The notes beneath the pieces were generated by a model. That model was not told the origin of the DNA and ran no database searches. It saw only the letters and a list, made by a program, of their open reading frames with translations. Shown one piece after another: positions 18,927-27,865 of a DNA stretch of 64,000 bases; the stretch's first letter is position 1, and the number at the start of each line of letters is the position of its first letter. The stretch comes from Photobacterium piscicola (GTDB lineage Bacteria > Pseudomonadota > Gammaproteobacteria > Enterobacterales > Vibrionaceae): assembly GCF_900166965.1 (NCBI RefSeq), contig NZ_FUZI01000001.1, positions 620,001 to 684,000 of the forward strand, written 5' to 3'. The position numbers were made by a program, and so were the translations under genes.

Positions 18927-19925
18927 ATGAGTTCTATCCATGTATTATTATTATGCGGCGGCGGTAGTGCTGAGCATGAAGTTTCTCTCGTGTCTGCAAA
19001 CTTTATTGAACAACAATTAAAAGCGATTGATGGCGTTAGCTATACACGTGTTGAAATGACTAAAAATGAAGGTTGGTTAAATGAAAACCAACATTCTTGT
19101 GAATTGAACTTAGATAAAACATTATCAGCTGTCGGTGAGCAACCTATCACGATTGATTACGTGATTCCTTGTGTACACGGTTTTCCTGGTGAAACAGGAG
19201 ATCTGCAATCACTGTTTGATTTAGCTGGTTTGCCTTATTTAGGTTGTGGTGCAGAAGCAAGCACGAATTGTTTTAATAAAATTACCACTAAATTATGGTT
19301 TGATGCGCTAAATATTCCAAATACGCCCTATGTTTTCTTGAGTGAGAACACTGAAGAAGCACACCAGCAAGCGTTAGCTGCATTGAATAAATGGGGTAAG
19401 GTCTTTGTTAAAGCGGCGTGCCAAGGTTCATCTGTAGGCTGTTATAGCGTCGCAAACGCAGAAGAATTACGTACAGCTGTGAATAATGCATTTGGTTACT
19501 CTAACCAAGTGCTTATTGAAAAGACAATTAAGCCTCGTGAGCTAGAAGTTGCTGCTTATCAATTTGGTGATCAACTAATCATTACCAAGCCGGGTGAAGT
19601 ATCATGCCCAGATGATAAGTTTTATAGCTATGAAGAAAAATATAGCACAGACAGCTTGTCAACAACTCAGGTTGAAGCGCGTAATATCACTGAAGAACAA
19701 ATTGAAGCTATTCAGCACTATGCGCGTAAAGCGTTTGAGCAAATGAAGCTGAAAGATTTATCTCGTATTGATTTCTTTTTAAGTGAAGACAATGAAATTC
19801 TATTAAATGAAATTAATACTTTCCCAGGTATGACGCCAATTTCAATGTTCCCTAAAATGCTAGAGAACTATGGCCATGACTTTACAGACTTTATTGAAAA
19901 AGCGATTAAAAACGCCGTTAAGTAA
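18927..19925 (+). CDS. ddl: D-alanine--D-alanine ligase
   Basis: 332 residues, the length of the stand-alone Vibrio-type ligase. It is an ATP-grasp enzyme that joins two D-Ala for peptidoglycan synthesis in the cytoplasm. Motifs: LLCGGGSAEHEVSL at the N-terminus, VHGFPGETGDLQSLFD, VKAACQGSSVGCYSV (ATP loop), EKTIKPRELEVAAYQF, FYSYEEKYS and the C-terminal LLNEINTFPGMTPISMFPKM with Mg ligands. AAGGA lies six bases before the ATG. It is not in a dcw division cluster, so it is probably the accessory copy or the only stand-alone copy. Confidence 0.95.
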   Translation: MSSIHVLLLCGGGSAEHEVSLVSANFIEQQLKAIDGVSYTRVEMTKNEGWLNENQHSCELNLDKTLSAVGEQPITIDYVIPCVHGFPGETGDLQSLFDLAGLPYLGCGAEASTNCFNKITTKLWFDALNIPNTPYVFLSENTEEAHQQALAALNKWGKVFVKAACQGSSVGCYSVANAEELRTAVNNAFGYSNQVLIEKTIKPRELEVAAYQFGDQLIITKPGEVSCPDDKFYSYEEKYSTDSLSTTQVEARNITEEQIEAIQHYARKAFEQMKLKDLSRIDFFLSEDNEILLNEINTFPGMTPISMFPKMLENYGHDFTDFIEKAIKNAVK

Positions 19926-19944
19926 TATTTGACCCAGTGTTTTA

Positions 19945-20000
19945 TTAGCCAACCTCTTATTATACTTTCAACGAGAAAGAATACAGGGTTGGCTTTTTTT
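19945..20000 (+). terminator. Branched hairpin terminator after ddl
   Basis: AGCCAACCT pairs with AGGGTTGGCT across a loop that itself contains a CTTTC/GAAAG stem; seven T follow. Confidence 0.8.
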
Positions 20001-20032
20001 ATGCCATGTTAATGCTGTTTACTGAGCCTGTG

Positions 20033-20998
20033 TTATTTTCCATTTTTATTGGCAAATTTCTTTAAGGTGTTATCTCGTTTAGCACGTTGACCTATATATT
20101 GAGCGGGCATAGCAGGGCTTCGCCATCGACCTTGATGCTGTATTTGATGAATAGACAACCCCGCATCGGCTAAATCTTGACTTGCTCCCACCCGTGGTGA
20201 TTGACCTGAAAAAATAACATCCGCCGGCAGATCTAGTTCTTGGCTCGCTCGTCTGAAAATTCGATAAATAGATGAATGATCGAGTGGATTATCACCAATA
20301 TTGTTATGTCGATCTATACGTCTAAAAACAAAACCACTATCAATCATGGATAATGTTAACCAACGATTAATCGCTTGAGAGGCCACATCACTTAAGGCAA
20401 TTAAGGTTCCATTCACCGACAGGGTAATTAAGCCTTCGGGGGTTACTTCAATGTCATTGATGGTTAGTGCTGTTACTTCTGAACGTTTTAGCATAGCTTC
20501 AAAAGTCATCGCCCAAATAGCCATATCTCGTACATCTTTGGCTTTTGTTGAAAGAATAAAAACATCAAGAAGATCGTGTAAATGATTATCACGAAAGCCC
20601 TGAGCATTAGTGTAATCATCATGTTTATCAAGACGTTGTTTATGCATGGCGAGTTTAATTTCATTACTTAAACAGGGATTAGGTAATGCATGACAACGGT
20701 GCACCAAACTAATAGTGACAATGTAACGTTTAAGACTGGCTAACTTACGGGTTTGTGCCATTTTTTCTATATAGCGATGAACAATCTCAGCTGATGCTGG
20801 TAATGCTGACGCTTGATGTTGTTCACAAAAAAGTAAAAAATTATTCCAATCATTTTTAAATGCAACCAAAGTATTTTTGGCATATTGTTGGTGTGTTAGT
20901 CGTTGCCAAACGGTAATGGACTCAGCAATGGTTGAAAAGTCAGTAATACTTGCATTACGAACAGTTTCATCTTCAATAACAGTGATCTTCTTAGCCAT
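20033..20998 (-). CDS. Tyrosine-recombinase-like protein lacking catalytic residues
   Basis: 321 residues with an N-terminal SAM-like core-binding domain (about 28-125) and a C-terminal phage-integrase fold (about 135-315). Arg172 (LKRSEV), Arg269, Trp292 (GRW) and the nucleophile position Tyr301 (AQYIG) are present. However, the HxxR box reads QSPR (Gln266 instead of His), and I see no Lys in the beta-hairpin where the catalytic lysine should stand (VNGTLIAL). It may have weakened or lost cleavage activity and act as a DNA-binding protein, or the chemistry may be altered. No att sites or cargo are visible beside it; it sits between ddl and core-like genes, which suggests long residence. Confidence 0.78.
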   Translation of the reverse strand: MAKKITVIEDETVRNASITDFSTIAESITVWQRLTHQQYAKNTLVAFKNDWNNFLLFCEQHQASALPASAEIVHRYIEKMAQTRKLASLKRYIVTISLVHRCHALPNPCLSNEIKLAMHKQRLDKHDDYTNAQGFRDNHLHDLLDVFILSTKAKDVRDMAIWAMTFEAMLKRSEVTALTINDIEVTPEGLITLSVNGTLIALSDVASQAINRWLTLSMIDSGFVFRRIDRHNNIGDNPLDHSSIYRIFRRASQELDLPADVIFSGQSPRVGASQDLADAGLSIHQIQHQGRWRSPAMPAQYIGQRAKRDNTLKKFANKNGK

Positions 20999-21166
20999 AA
21001 CACCTCTAATGCACTATAACTTTATATGATATTGATAATAACAACGATCATCGAAAAACGAAAGAATTTTTATAAAAAGCTATCCTAGCTATTTAATAAT
21101 TAATATTATATAAATAGTTAACATAATGATTATTAAAGAAACTCATACTTTAATAAGGTTGGGGAT

Positions 21167-21523
21167 ATGACAATTAAAAAACGCCTTTTTCATCGTGGTT
21201 ATACTATTGAAAATAGCACTGGGCTTACATCAGACTGGAAAACAACCATTAATGGGCAAACCGTCAAAGGAATGATAACCAACATTAAAAAGAGTGTAGA
21301 TTGGTGGTGCGATACCAAGGCTTTTGTGCCGCCAGAAAAATTTAATACTCATCCTCAGGTAAGGCAATCAACTGTAATAGCTAAATCTGAACAGTATCGA
21401 GGTATTGTTTTAAAAAATGATAGCGGTAAAGCCAATGAGTGGTACGTCATGGTGCGCGGGCAGTTAGTTAAAGGTGATATTGTTTCAATAAAAAAATATT
21501 TAGATAGAACGCTTACAGCCTAA
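21167..21523 (+). CDS. DUF3319-like protein with internal duplication
   Basis: 118 residues, cytoplasmic by composition. It consists of two similar halves: RGYTIENSTGLTSDWKTTI..GQTVKGMITNIKKSVD (about 10-43) and RGIVLKNDSGKANEWYVMVRGQLVKGDIVSIKKYLD (about 78-113). Pattern and length resemble DUF3319, a family of unknown function common in Vibrionaceae; the family name is from memory and moderately certain. AAGGTTGGGG precedes the ATG. Convergent with the aspartic-protease-like gene. Confidence 0.65.
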   Translation: MTIKKRLFHRGYTIENSTGLTSDWKTTINGQTVKGMITNIKKSVDWWCDTKAFVPPEKFNTHPQVRQSTVIAKSEQYRGIVLKNDSGKANEWYVMVRGQLVKGDIVSIKKYLDRTLTA

Positions 21524-21552
21524 AAAACAGTGCCTATTGATTACAGGCACTG
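21522..21552 (-). terminator. Terminator of the retropepsin-like gene
   Basis: CAGTGCCT/AGGCACTG stem; read on the minus strand it is followed by six T. On the plus strand the T-run is poor, so its main role is for the minus-strand gene. Confidence 0.82.
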
Positions 21553-21573
21553 ATTTAGTTATTTGTTGAAGAA

Positions 21574-22098
21574 TTAATCATCATCGTCGTGTTTTGATAC
21601 ATCAACTAAATAACGGCCATCTAGCCAGTTCCGGCCAATAAGTAATTTATACTCTAGTTTTTTACGATCACGTAAGTTGACTGGAATTGCATGATTTTTA
21701 CCATTCCAAACTAGATCCATTACAACAGCATAGCGACGCTCAACACCTTGAGCGTTACGTATCTTACTGATTTTTATTATTTTGCTTGTGTGTGTTTGTT
21801 CTTGCCCTTGTGCATTTGCTGTTTTGAAGCTGATCATTTTACCCAGGTTTTCTTGCCAGCTTTTTTTGGTATCGTTAGGGTTATTATTACCATCGATAAC
21901 GTGTAAATCATACGCATTAATGGACGTAGTATTTGCTCCCGTATCAATACGCGCCTTGTAATCCATATCAAGATCTTTAACGTAAATGGTCTCAACAGGG
22001 CCAACAATGTACTTTTCATCACACTGGTTGTCAGCATAGCTCATGGTTGATAGTGTTGCCGCAGCAACGAACATGGCAGACATAAAAACTTTTTTCAC
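21574..22098 (-). CDS. Retropepsin-like aspartic protease family protein (formerly ATP-dependent zinc protease, PF05618), exported
   Basis: 174 residues from GTG 22098, chosen because AGGAG stands five bases upstream and the product then begins with a clean signal peptide (VKKVFMSAMFVAAATLSTMSYA). The mature part carries YKARIDTGANTTSI, the D-T-G-A active-site motif of single-domain retropepsin-like proteases, then NLRDRK and LLIGRNWLDG typical of PF05618. The tail is His/Asp-rich (KHDDDD). The family is linked to glutamate ligase (RimK-type) genes and was once misnamed a zinc protease; substrates are unknown. A longer start at 22158 would hide the signal peptide. Confidence 0.8.
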   Translation of the reverse strand: MKKVFMSAMFVAAATLSTMSYADNQCDEKYIVGPVETIYVKDLDMDYKARIDTGANTTSINAYDLHVIDGNNNPNDTKKSWQENLGKMISFKTANAQGQEQTHTSKIIKISKIRNAQGVERRYAVVMDLVWNGKNHAIPVNLRDRKKLEYKLLIGRNWLDGRYLVDVSKHDDDD

Positions 22099-22196
22099 AT
22101 AAACTCCTGATCTTATTAGCTCTTCATTCATAGATAATAGACTGGGTGGTAATAACAATGTTCAATTTTATGTAAAATTTAGGCAATTATTTGAAT

Positions 22197-22802
22197 TTAA
22201 TGTAGAAAAAGTTGCTTTTCGATTTGCTGGAAACATGATGTTGTTTGGTCAAACTGAATAGTATTAAAACCGAGTGCTGATGCTATTTGAATATTCTCAC
22301 TATTATCATCAATAAACAGACTTTCTTGTGGTGTTAATTGATAACGATCGCAGAGCCTTAGAAATATTTCTTGTTCTGGTTTCATGACTAATTCTTTGCC
22401 TGAAACTAAGCCACCATCAAAAAATGAAATAAAATGATGCTTTTCATACAGTGTATCAAAAAAGGCACTACACATATTGGTCAGATAATAAAGTGAGTAG
22501 GGTTGTTGTGTTAATTGATTAAAGAGTGTTTCTGTTTGTTGTATTTTGGTCAAACTCAATTGAATATGTGCGATAAAATCTTCTATACGTTGTGATGATA
22601 TTTGAGTTCGGGCTGAAAATTTCGGGATCACCTCCGCAATAAGCATTGTACCACGATCAAGTGATAGCCAATCAGGATGTTGAAGTACATCACGCAGCAA
22701 TATTTCTCTCTCTGATGGTGATGTGGTGAAACTATTAACAATATGGTGTGGATTCCATTCAAATAGTACTGCGCCAAAATCAAAAATCACATTACGAATC
22801 AT
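22197..22802 (-). CDS. HAD-superfamily hydrolase (YihX-like subfamily IA)
   Basis: 201 residues from ATG 22802 (MIRNVIFDFGAVLFEW). Motif I is FDFGAVL, in which the usual second Asp is Gly; the same FDFGGVL form is common in the YihX/epoxide-hydrolase-like branch. Motif II is YLTN, motif III the Lys in VMKPEQEIF, motif IV LFIDDN. Probable cytoplasmic phosphatase on small phosphorylated metabolites; substrate unknown. The frame is open upstream to a TTG at 22859, but that extension matches nothing in the family. Divergent from yciH. Confidence 0.8.
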   Translation of the reverse strand: MIRNVIFDFGAVLFEWNPHHIVNSFTTSPSEREILLRDVLQHPDWLSLDRGTMLIAEVIPKFSARTQISSQRIEDFIAHIQLSLTKIQQTETLFNQLTQQPYSLYYLTNMCSAFFDTLYEKHHFISFFDGGLVSGKELVMKPEQEIFLRLCDRYQLTPQESLFIDDNSENIQIASALGFNTIQFDQTTSCFQQIEKQLFLH

Positions 22803-22923
22803 AAGATGTTCCGTTAGAGTACCATTTATTGATAGTATTGGTTCATGAGTATTTCGCAAGATTGATGTGCTAACTTTTAATGTTATTCACACAATCAAGC
22901 AACCAAGTGAGATAAATTGCACA

Positions 22924-23247
22924 ATGAGTGATAATAGCCGTTTAGTTTTCTCAACCGAAACTGGTCGAATTAAAGAAGAAAAAGAACAACCTGTACGCCC
23001 AAAAGGTGATGGTATTGTTCGTATTCAGCGAGAAACAAAAGGACGTAAGGGCAAAGGAGTTTGTATTGTTTCAGGTCTTGATGTTGAAGATACCCAACTG
23101 AAGCTCATTGCTGCTGAATTGAAAAAAGTGTGTGGCTGTGGTGGTGCAGTAAAAGAGGGTAAAATTGAAATTCAAGGTGATAAGCGTGATGTAATAAAAG
23201 CGCACCTTGAAAAGAAAGGCCATACAGTTAAATTAGCTGGCGGTTGA
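22924..23247 (+). CDS. yciH: SUI1/eIF1-like translation factor YciH
   Basis: 107 residues from ATG 22924 (MSDNSRLVFSTETGRI), matching E. coli YciH (108). The SUI1 fold signature is clear: IVRIQRETKGRKGKGVCIVSGL, CGCGGAVKEGKIEIQGD and the C-terminal IKAHLEKKGHTVKLAGG. YciH is the bacterial homologue of eIF1 and is thought to influence initiation fidelity. The frame runs open to 22867, but without a good ribosome site and outside the family's usual N-terminus. A hairpin terminator follows. Confidence 0.93.
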   Translation: MSDNSRLVFSTETGRIKEEKEQPVRPKGDGIVRIQRETKGRKGKGVCIVSGLDVEDTQLKLIAAELKKVCGCGGAVKEGKIEIQGDKRDVIKAHLEKKGHTVKLAGG

Positions 23248-23294
23248 TAGCCAATTATATACGCTAAAAATCTGATTGGTCAGTAGTTTATATG

Positions 23295-23326
23295 AGGCAA
23301 TAATTCAAACGATTATTGCCTTAATT
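23295..23326 (+). terminator. Hairpin terminator after yciH
   Basis: GGCAATAAT/ATTATTGCC stem with a seven-base loop followed by a short T-rich run. Confidence 0.7.
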
Positions 23327-23447
23327 CTATTCGTTTATATATATAACCACCAGCATTGTAATGTTATCTATTTTAAATTCCGCTATTATTTCTAATTTCA
23401 ACCTTCCTCTTAAAGATATAAACCCTATTCGATAATATCTATTTTTG

Positions 23448-23517
23448 AATCAGTCTCGCAATCCGCATTTTTAATATAACGACTACTATTAAAGCAATTG
23501 CGACTGATTTAAGGAAG
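23448..23517 (+). promoter_or_regulatory. Leader stem-loop next to the dtpA ribosome site
   Basis: AATCAGT-CT-CGCAA (23448-23461) can pair with TTGCGACTGATT (23498-23509), a 12-bp stem with a two-base bulge, ending just before the Shine-Dalgarno AAGGAAG (23511-23517). CTTCCT further upstream (near 23403) could pair with that Shine-Dalgarno. This suggests leader-level control of dtpA translation; it may equally be a chance structure. Confidence 0.4.
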
Positions 23518-23522
23518 ACTGT

Positions 23523-24977
23523 ATGTCAGATGTGAATGTTTTTAAACAACCTAAACCGTTTTATCTCATATTTTCAGTAGAGTTCTGGGAGAGATTTGGG
23601 TTCTATGGCATGCAAGCCATTCTTACTGTATATATGGTCAACATTCTTGGCATGTCAGAAGCCGAGTCATTTACCTTATTTGGTGCATTTTCTGCGTTAA
23701 TATTTGGTTCAGTAGCGATTGGTGGGTGGGTTGGGGATAAGATCCTTGGTACGAAACGGACCATTACTCTCGGGGCGTTTGTTCTTACTATTGGGTACTC
23801 TTTATTAGGGCTATCCGCAGCGGGAGGGTTTGGCGGAAAAGAACTTATCTATATAGCAATGGGTTTTATCACTATGGGTAATGGTTTATTTAAAGCCAAC
23901 CCTTCAAGTTTACTTGCAAAATCTTATGAGGAAAATGATCCGCGTCTTGATGGTGCATTTACCATGTACTATATGGCGATTAATTTAGGTTCATTTTTCT
24001 CAATGCTATTAAGTCCTTGGATAGCTGAAAAAATGGGTTATGGCGTGGCTTTTGGTGTGAGTGCGATTGGATTATTAATTACTATGGTTAACTTTATGGT
24101 GATGGGCCGAATCGTTAAAAACATTGGTTCAAAACCTGATATGTTGCCCGTCAATAAACGTTATTATTTCGCAGTTGTGGTTGCCACTGTCGTGTTGAGT
24201 TTTTTGAGTGCGTTTCTATTACAACACTTGTTTTACGCTCATGCCATTTTGGTTGTAGTCGGAATTACAATAGTGTTTATTTATTTCAAAGAAGCATTTA
24301 AAACCCAAGGTCTAGAAAGGGCTAAAATGTTTGTCGCTTTTGTTTTAATGCTACAAGGTATTGTCTTCTTTGCGCTGTATTTTCAAATGCCGACGTCACT
24401 TAACTTTTTTGCTATTCATAATGTCAGTCATGATTTATTTGGCTTTAAAGTAGAGCCAGAACAATTTCAAGCGCTGAACCCATTTTGGATCATGATTGCG
24501 AGTCCATTATTAGCCATTCTTTATAATAAACTCGGTGAACGATTTGCGATGCCGTTTAAGTTTGCATTTGGAATGGTGTTATGTAGTTTGGCTTTTTTAA
24601 TTTTGAAATTCTCAACTGGGTTTGCAAATTCACAAGGGATCATCAATTCAAATTGGTTAGTGGCAAGCTATTTATTACAGTCACTAGGGGAGTTGTTAGT
24701 GTCAGGGCTAGGGCTCGCTATGATTGCCCAATTAGTGCCACAACGCATGATGGGATTTGCTATGGGAATGTGGTTTTTAACATCAGCTACTGCCGCTATT
24801 TTAGCTGGCTGGATTGCAAGTTTAACGGCTGCGCCAGAAGGGGTTATTGAACCAACTCAAACTCTTGTTCTTTATGCGGAAGTCTTTGGTGAAATTGGGT
24901 ATGTTACCGCTGCTATTGCTATATTTACATTACTTATTGCGCCAAAATTAACGCGTATTATTCAAGGTAAAGCGTAG
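23523..24977 (+). CDS. dtpA: Proton-dependent di/tripeptide transporter (POT/PTR family)
   Basis: 484 residues, about 12-14 membrane helices. POT carriers import di- and tripeptides with protons. The family motif E-x-x-E-R-F appears as VEFWERFGFYG in the first helix, and the FKANPSSLL...DPRLDGAFTMYYMAINLGSF segment is the PTR2 signature. Long identical blocks to E. coli DtpA (QMPTSLNFFAIHNV, EPEQFQALNPFWI, SLGELLVSGLGLAMIAQLVPQRMMGF) support the symbol. AAGGAAG lies five bases before ATG. A leader stem-loop sits immediately upstream. Confidence 0.93.
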   Translation: MSDVNVFKQPKPFYLIFSVEFWERFGFYGMQAILTVYMVNILGMSEAESFTLFGAFSALIFGSVAIGGWVGDKILGTKRTITLGAFVLTIGYSLLGLSAAGGFGGKELIYIAMGFITMGNGLFKANPSSLLAKSYEENDPRLDGAFTMYYMAINLGSFFSMLLSPWIAEKMGYGVAFGVSAIGLLITMVNFMVMGRIVKNIGSKPDMLPVNKRYYFAVVVATVVLSFLSAFLLQHLFYAHAILVVVGITIVFIYFKEAFKTQGLERAKMFVAFVLMLQGIVFFALYFQMPTSLNFFAIHNVSHDLFGFKVEPEQFQALNPFWIMIASPLLAILYNKLGERFAMPFKFAFGMVLCSLAFLILKFSTGFANSQGIINSNWLVASYLLQSLGELLVSGLGLAMIAQLVPQRMMGFAMGMWFLTSATAAILAGWIASLTAAPEGVIEPTQTLVLYAEVFGEIGYVTAAIAIFTLLIAPKLTRIIQGKA

Positions 24978-25020
24978 TGTTATATGACTAACTATACTGT
25001 AACTATAAATGTGGTGTGAA

Positions 25021-25061
25021 GAATAACAGCAATCATATTAGGTGATTGCCGTTATTCTTTT
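25021..25061. terminator. Terminator between dtpA and the threonine aldolase gene
   Basis: AATAACAGCAATCA pairs with TGATTGCCGTTATT (one mismatch) around a short loop, with T-rich sequence after it. It lies between convergent genes. Confidence 0.7.
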
Positions 25062-25069
25062 ACTACTTA

Positions 25070-26134
25070 CTACTTACTACTAGCTGCAAGTACATCAATA
25101 AAAGCGTCAATATCTTCAGCTTTGGTTGCAAAATTGGTTACTAAACGCGCGACACCATCACCCCAGCGATTGGCTAAAAACTCAAAGCCATGTTCATGTA
25201 AGGTTGCAATCGTCACTGGAGACATTTTACAAAATACAATATTTGTTTTTGACGGGTGGAGTAGCTCAACACCATCGATGTTCAGAATACCGTTACGTAA
25301 TTTTGTAGCCATTGCATTCGCATGTTGTGCGTTGTTAAGCCATAAATTATCGGTAATATAAGCATCGATTTGTGTTGATAGAAAACGCATTTTAGACATC
25401 AAATGTCCCGCACGTTTACGGCGATATTCGATCTCATTTTTTAAGCTAGTATCAAATAAAACAATTACTTCTACGCCAAAAGCACCATTTTTCGTCGCAC
25501 CAAAAGAAAGGGCATCGACACCCGCTTTCCATGTCATTTCAGCAGGTGTGCAACCAAGGGCATCAATAGCATTAGCAAAACGTGCGCCATCCATATGGTA
25601 TTTTAAATTGTGGCTTTTACATACATCACCAATTGCGCGAAGTTCATCAATAGTATAAACGCTACCAGTTTCAGTCGCTTGGGTTACGCTAACCACAGCT
25701 GGTTGTACGGTATGAACATCCCCAATTTTTAAAGTAGCACGTTGACTCAATGTTATAGGGTCAATTTTACAATCATCCCCATCAATCGGCAGAAGCTTTA
25801 CGCCATTACTGAAAAACTCCGGCGCGCCACATTCATCATTATTAATGTGGCTATTTGGATGACAAAGCACCGCTCCCCAAGCTGGAGACATTGCGGCTAA
25901 ACATAAGCTATTAGCTGCTGTTCCTGTTGGCACTAAAACGACCGCAACATCGGTTTCAAATAACGCACTCATTTTACGATCTAATTGTAACGATAAATCA
26001 TCATTACCATACGGTGTGGCATCACCAACACTATATTCAATAAGGTGTTGCAATATTTGAGGTGATACACCTGCAATATTGTCACTGGTTAAGCCGATGG
26101 GTTTTTTCGAGGTCGTTAAGGTTGAGCTTGTCAT
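25070..26134 (-). CDS. Threonine aldolase family (GLY1-type) PLP enzyme
   Basis: 354 residues from ATG 26134, which has GGAG seven bases upstream; the upstream ATG at 26146 overlaps that ribosome site. It is a fold-type I PLP enzyme cleaving L-threonine or allo-threonine to glycine and acetaldehyde. Landmarks: TSDNIAGVSPQIL, VPTGTAANSLCLAAM, CHPNSHINNDECGAPEFFSNGVK, HMDGARFANA and SFGATKNGA with the PLP lysine. It is closer to the roughly 350-residue low-specificity group than to E. coli LtaE (333), so I give no symbol. Convergent with dtpA. Confidence 0.88.
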   Translation of the reverse strand: MTSSTLTTSKKPIGLTSDNIAGVSPQILQHLIEYSVGDATPYGNDDLSLQLDRKMSALFETDVAVVLVPTGTAANSLCLAAMSPAWGAVLCHPNSHINNDECGAPEFFSNGVKLLPIDGDDCKIDPITLSQRATLKIGDVHTVQPAVVSVTQATETGSVYTIDELRAIGDVCKSHNLKYHMDGARFANAIDALGCTPAEMTWKAGVDALSFGATKNGAFGVEVIVLFDTSLKNEIEYRRKRAGHLMSKMRFLSTQIDAYITDNLWLNNAQHANAMATKLRNGILNIDGVELLHPSKTNIVFCKMSPVTIATLHEHGFEFLANRWGDGVARLVTNFATKAEDIDAFIDVLAASSK

Positions 26135-26341
26135 TGTTGTCTCCATACAGATTGAATTATCAATATACCTAATTTAGCGCGAAAGATAAGCAATATTATT
26201 ATTCTAGTTTTGTAATTACCTGACTATTACAGTGCGAAATGTGGTGCTTCATCCAAGCTTGAGATCAAATGGCAATGAAAGATATAAAAAGGCATGTTTT
26301 TTGATAAAAATACGCCAATACAATTATTTAGAGTAACGATA

Positions 26342-27865
26342 ATGAAAAGGATAGCAGCGTTAGATAGTATTCGAGGTTTATTACTATTATTAATGACAAT
26401 CAATCACTTAATATGGATAAGTGGCGGGTATTCTGTCATTCAAAATGTGACTTTACAGCCTTTAGGGCAGTTTGGTGCTGCTGAATGTTTTGTGTTTATT
26501 TCTGGCTTACTTGCCGGGGCTATATACAGTCGAGAATCATTAACCAATACCGAGACTATCACTAAGGCATGGCACCGAGCATTTAGTATCTACCGTTATC
26601 ATATCGGTTGTTTGTTGATAGTGTTTGCATGGATTCTTATCGCAGCATATTTATTACCATCAGCTTTACCTATGCTTGAACACAGTGCACAGAATGTATT
26701 AGAAAGCCCCTTTAAGACATTGATAGCCAGTGTTGTGTTGGTTAATCAACCTAACTATTTTGACATTCTGCCACTCTATATTATTTTCATGTTGTTGTTG
26801 CCTGTGCTTATTATGGCATACCGTAAAGGGTTAGGGTGGGCGGTTGTTAGCATCAGTATTATTCTCTGGATTTTTAGTAAAGAGCTTAATACAACAATAT
26901 TGCTGCCTTTATTCTCGTTTGTTTTTTCGAGTTTTAAACTACAACTGGGTTATTTTAATCTTTTTGCATGGCAACTATTGTTTGTCGGCGGATCAACCCT
27001 TGGATTTATGTTACAAAATAAAACATTACGCTGGCAGCATCCTGCTTTAACCGTTATTGCCGTGATTATTGCAACGGGTCTTTTTGCTGCGCACTACGGT
27101 GTATTCAGTGATTATGGTATTCAGCGGTGGATGTTGTCTTCATATGCGGATAAACCTGAACTTGGTTGGTTACGGACCTTAAACATCACCGTATGGGTTT
27201 ATTTGATTGCTGTTATTATTCAACGTTATCCTAATGCTCTTCATATTAAAGCATTAAGTTATATTGGCCGTCATTCATTACGTGTGTTCAGTTGGCAAGT
27301 TGTTATTGTCTATTTAAGCGCACCGTTACTGCATAATCTTCGTTTAGAATCATATTACATGCTACTTATCATCGCTTTTGCTGCAACATTATGGATAGCA
27401 GCATTGCTGTCGGAAAAACTAAACACACATACAGTAAGTCGCTTACATTGGGTCAGTGGCTTTAGTGTAATGTTGAGTTTCATCATGCTTGGTAATATTG
27501 TCAGCGCAGAAGGTGTTTCCCCGTTAACAATAAAAGTTACCAATATTAATGATCCCAAAACATCAGTATTAGTATTGGTTTACGATGAAAAAGATGATTT
27601 AACCCAATATCCCTCGGTATATTCAAATGCCTATTCGCCACAAAAATTAGCACAAGGAGTCACAATAGGTGCATTACCCTCAGGGAATTATGCGGTACTT
27701 GTATTTCAAGATAACGACGGTGATTATAATTTAACAATAGGTAACAATGGTATGCCTATTGAACGTTTTGGTTATTCAAACAACCCACCATTAGATACAC
27801 CAGTATCAATGGAGCAAGCGAAATTTGCTCATAGAGGACCACAAACTCAAACCATTAATTTTTAA
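26342..27865 (+). CDS. OpgC-type membrane acyltransferase fused to a DUF2141 domain
   Basis: 507 residues from ATG 26342 (MKRIAALDSIRGLLLL). Residues 1 to about 390 have about ten membrane helices in the OpgC/acyltransferase-3-like plan: ALDSIRGLLLLLMTINHL, FVFISGLLAGAIYSR, and YIGRHSLRVFSWQV near the end. A hydrophobic stretch (about 395-413) that looks like a buried signal peptide then leads to an approximately 95-residue DUF2141 domain (TIKVTNINDPKTSVLVLVYD ... LPSGNYAVLVFQDNDGDY ... GMPIERFGYSNN). OpgC succinylates periplasmic glucans; DUF2141 is an exported beta domain of unknown role. The fusion would place the latter in the periplasm next to the acyltransferase. It stands alone. Confidence 0.8.
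   Translation: MKRIAALDSIRGLLLLLMTINHLIWISGGYSVIQNVTLQPLGQFGAAECFVFISGLLAGAIYSRESLTNTETITKAWHRAFSIYRYHIGCLLIVFAWILIAAYLLPSALPMLEHSAQNVLESPFKTLIASVVLVNQPNYFDILPLYIIFMLLLPVLIMAYRKGLGWAVVSISIILWIFSKELNTTILLPLFSFVFSSFKLQLGYFNLFAWQLLFVGGSTLGFMLQNKTLRWQHPALTVIAVIIATGLFAAHYGVFSDYGIQRWMLSSYADKPELGWLRTLNITVWVYLIAVIIQRYPNALHIKALSYIGRHSLRVFSWQVVIVYLSAPLLHNLRLESYYMLLIIAFAATLWIAALLSEKLNTHTVSRLHWVSGFSVMLSFIMLGNIVSAEGVSPLTIKVTNINDPKTSVLVLVYDEKDDLTQYPSVYSNAYSPQKLAQGVTIGALPSGNYAVLVFQDNDGDYNLTIGNNGMPIERFGYSNNPPLDTPVSMEQAKFAHRGPQTQTINF

Noticed and set aside
25122..25361. Plus-strand ORFs inside the threonine aldolase gene
   Set aside because: Shadow frames of a strongly supported minus-strand enzyme.
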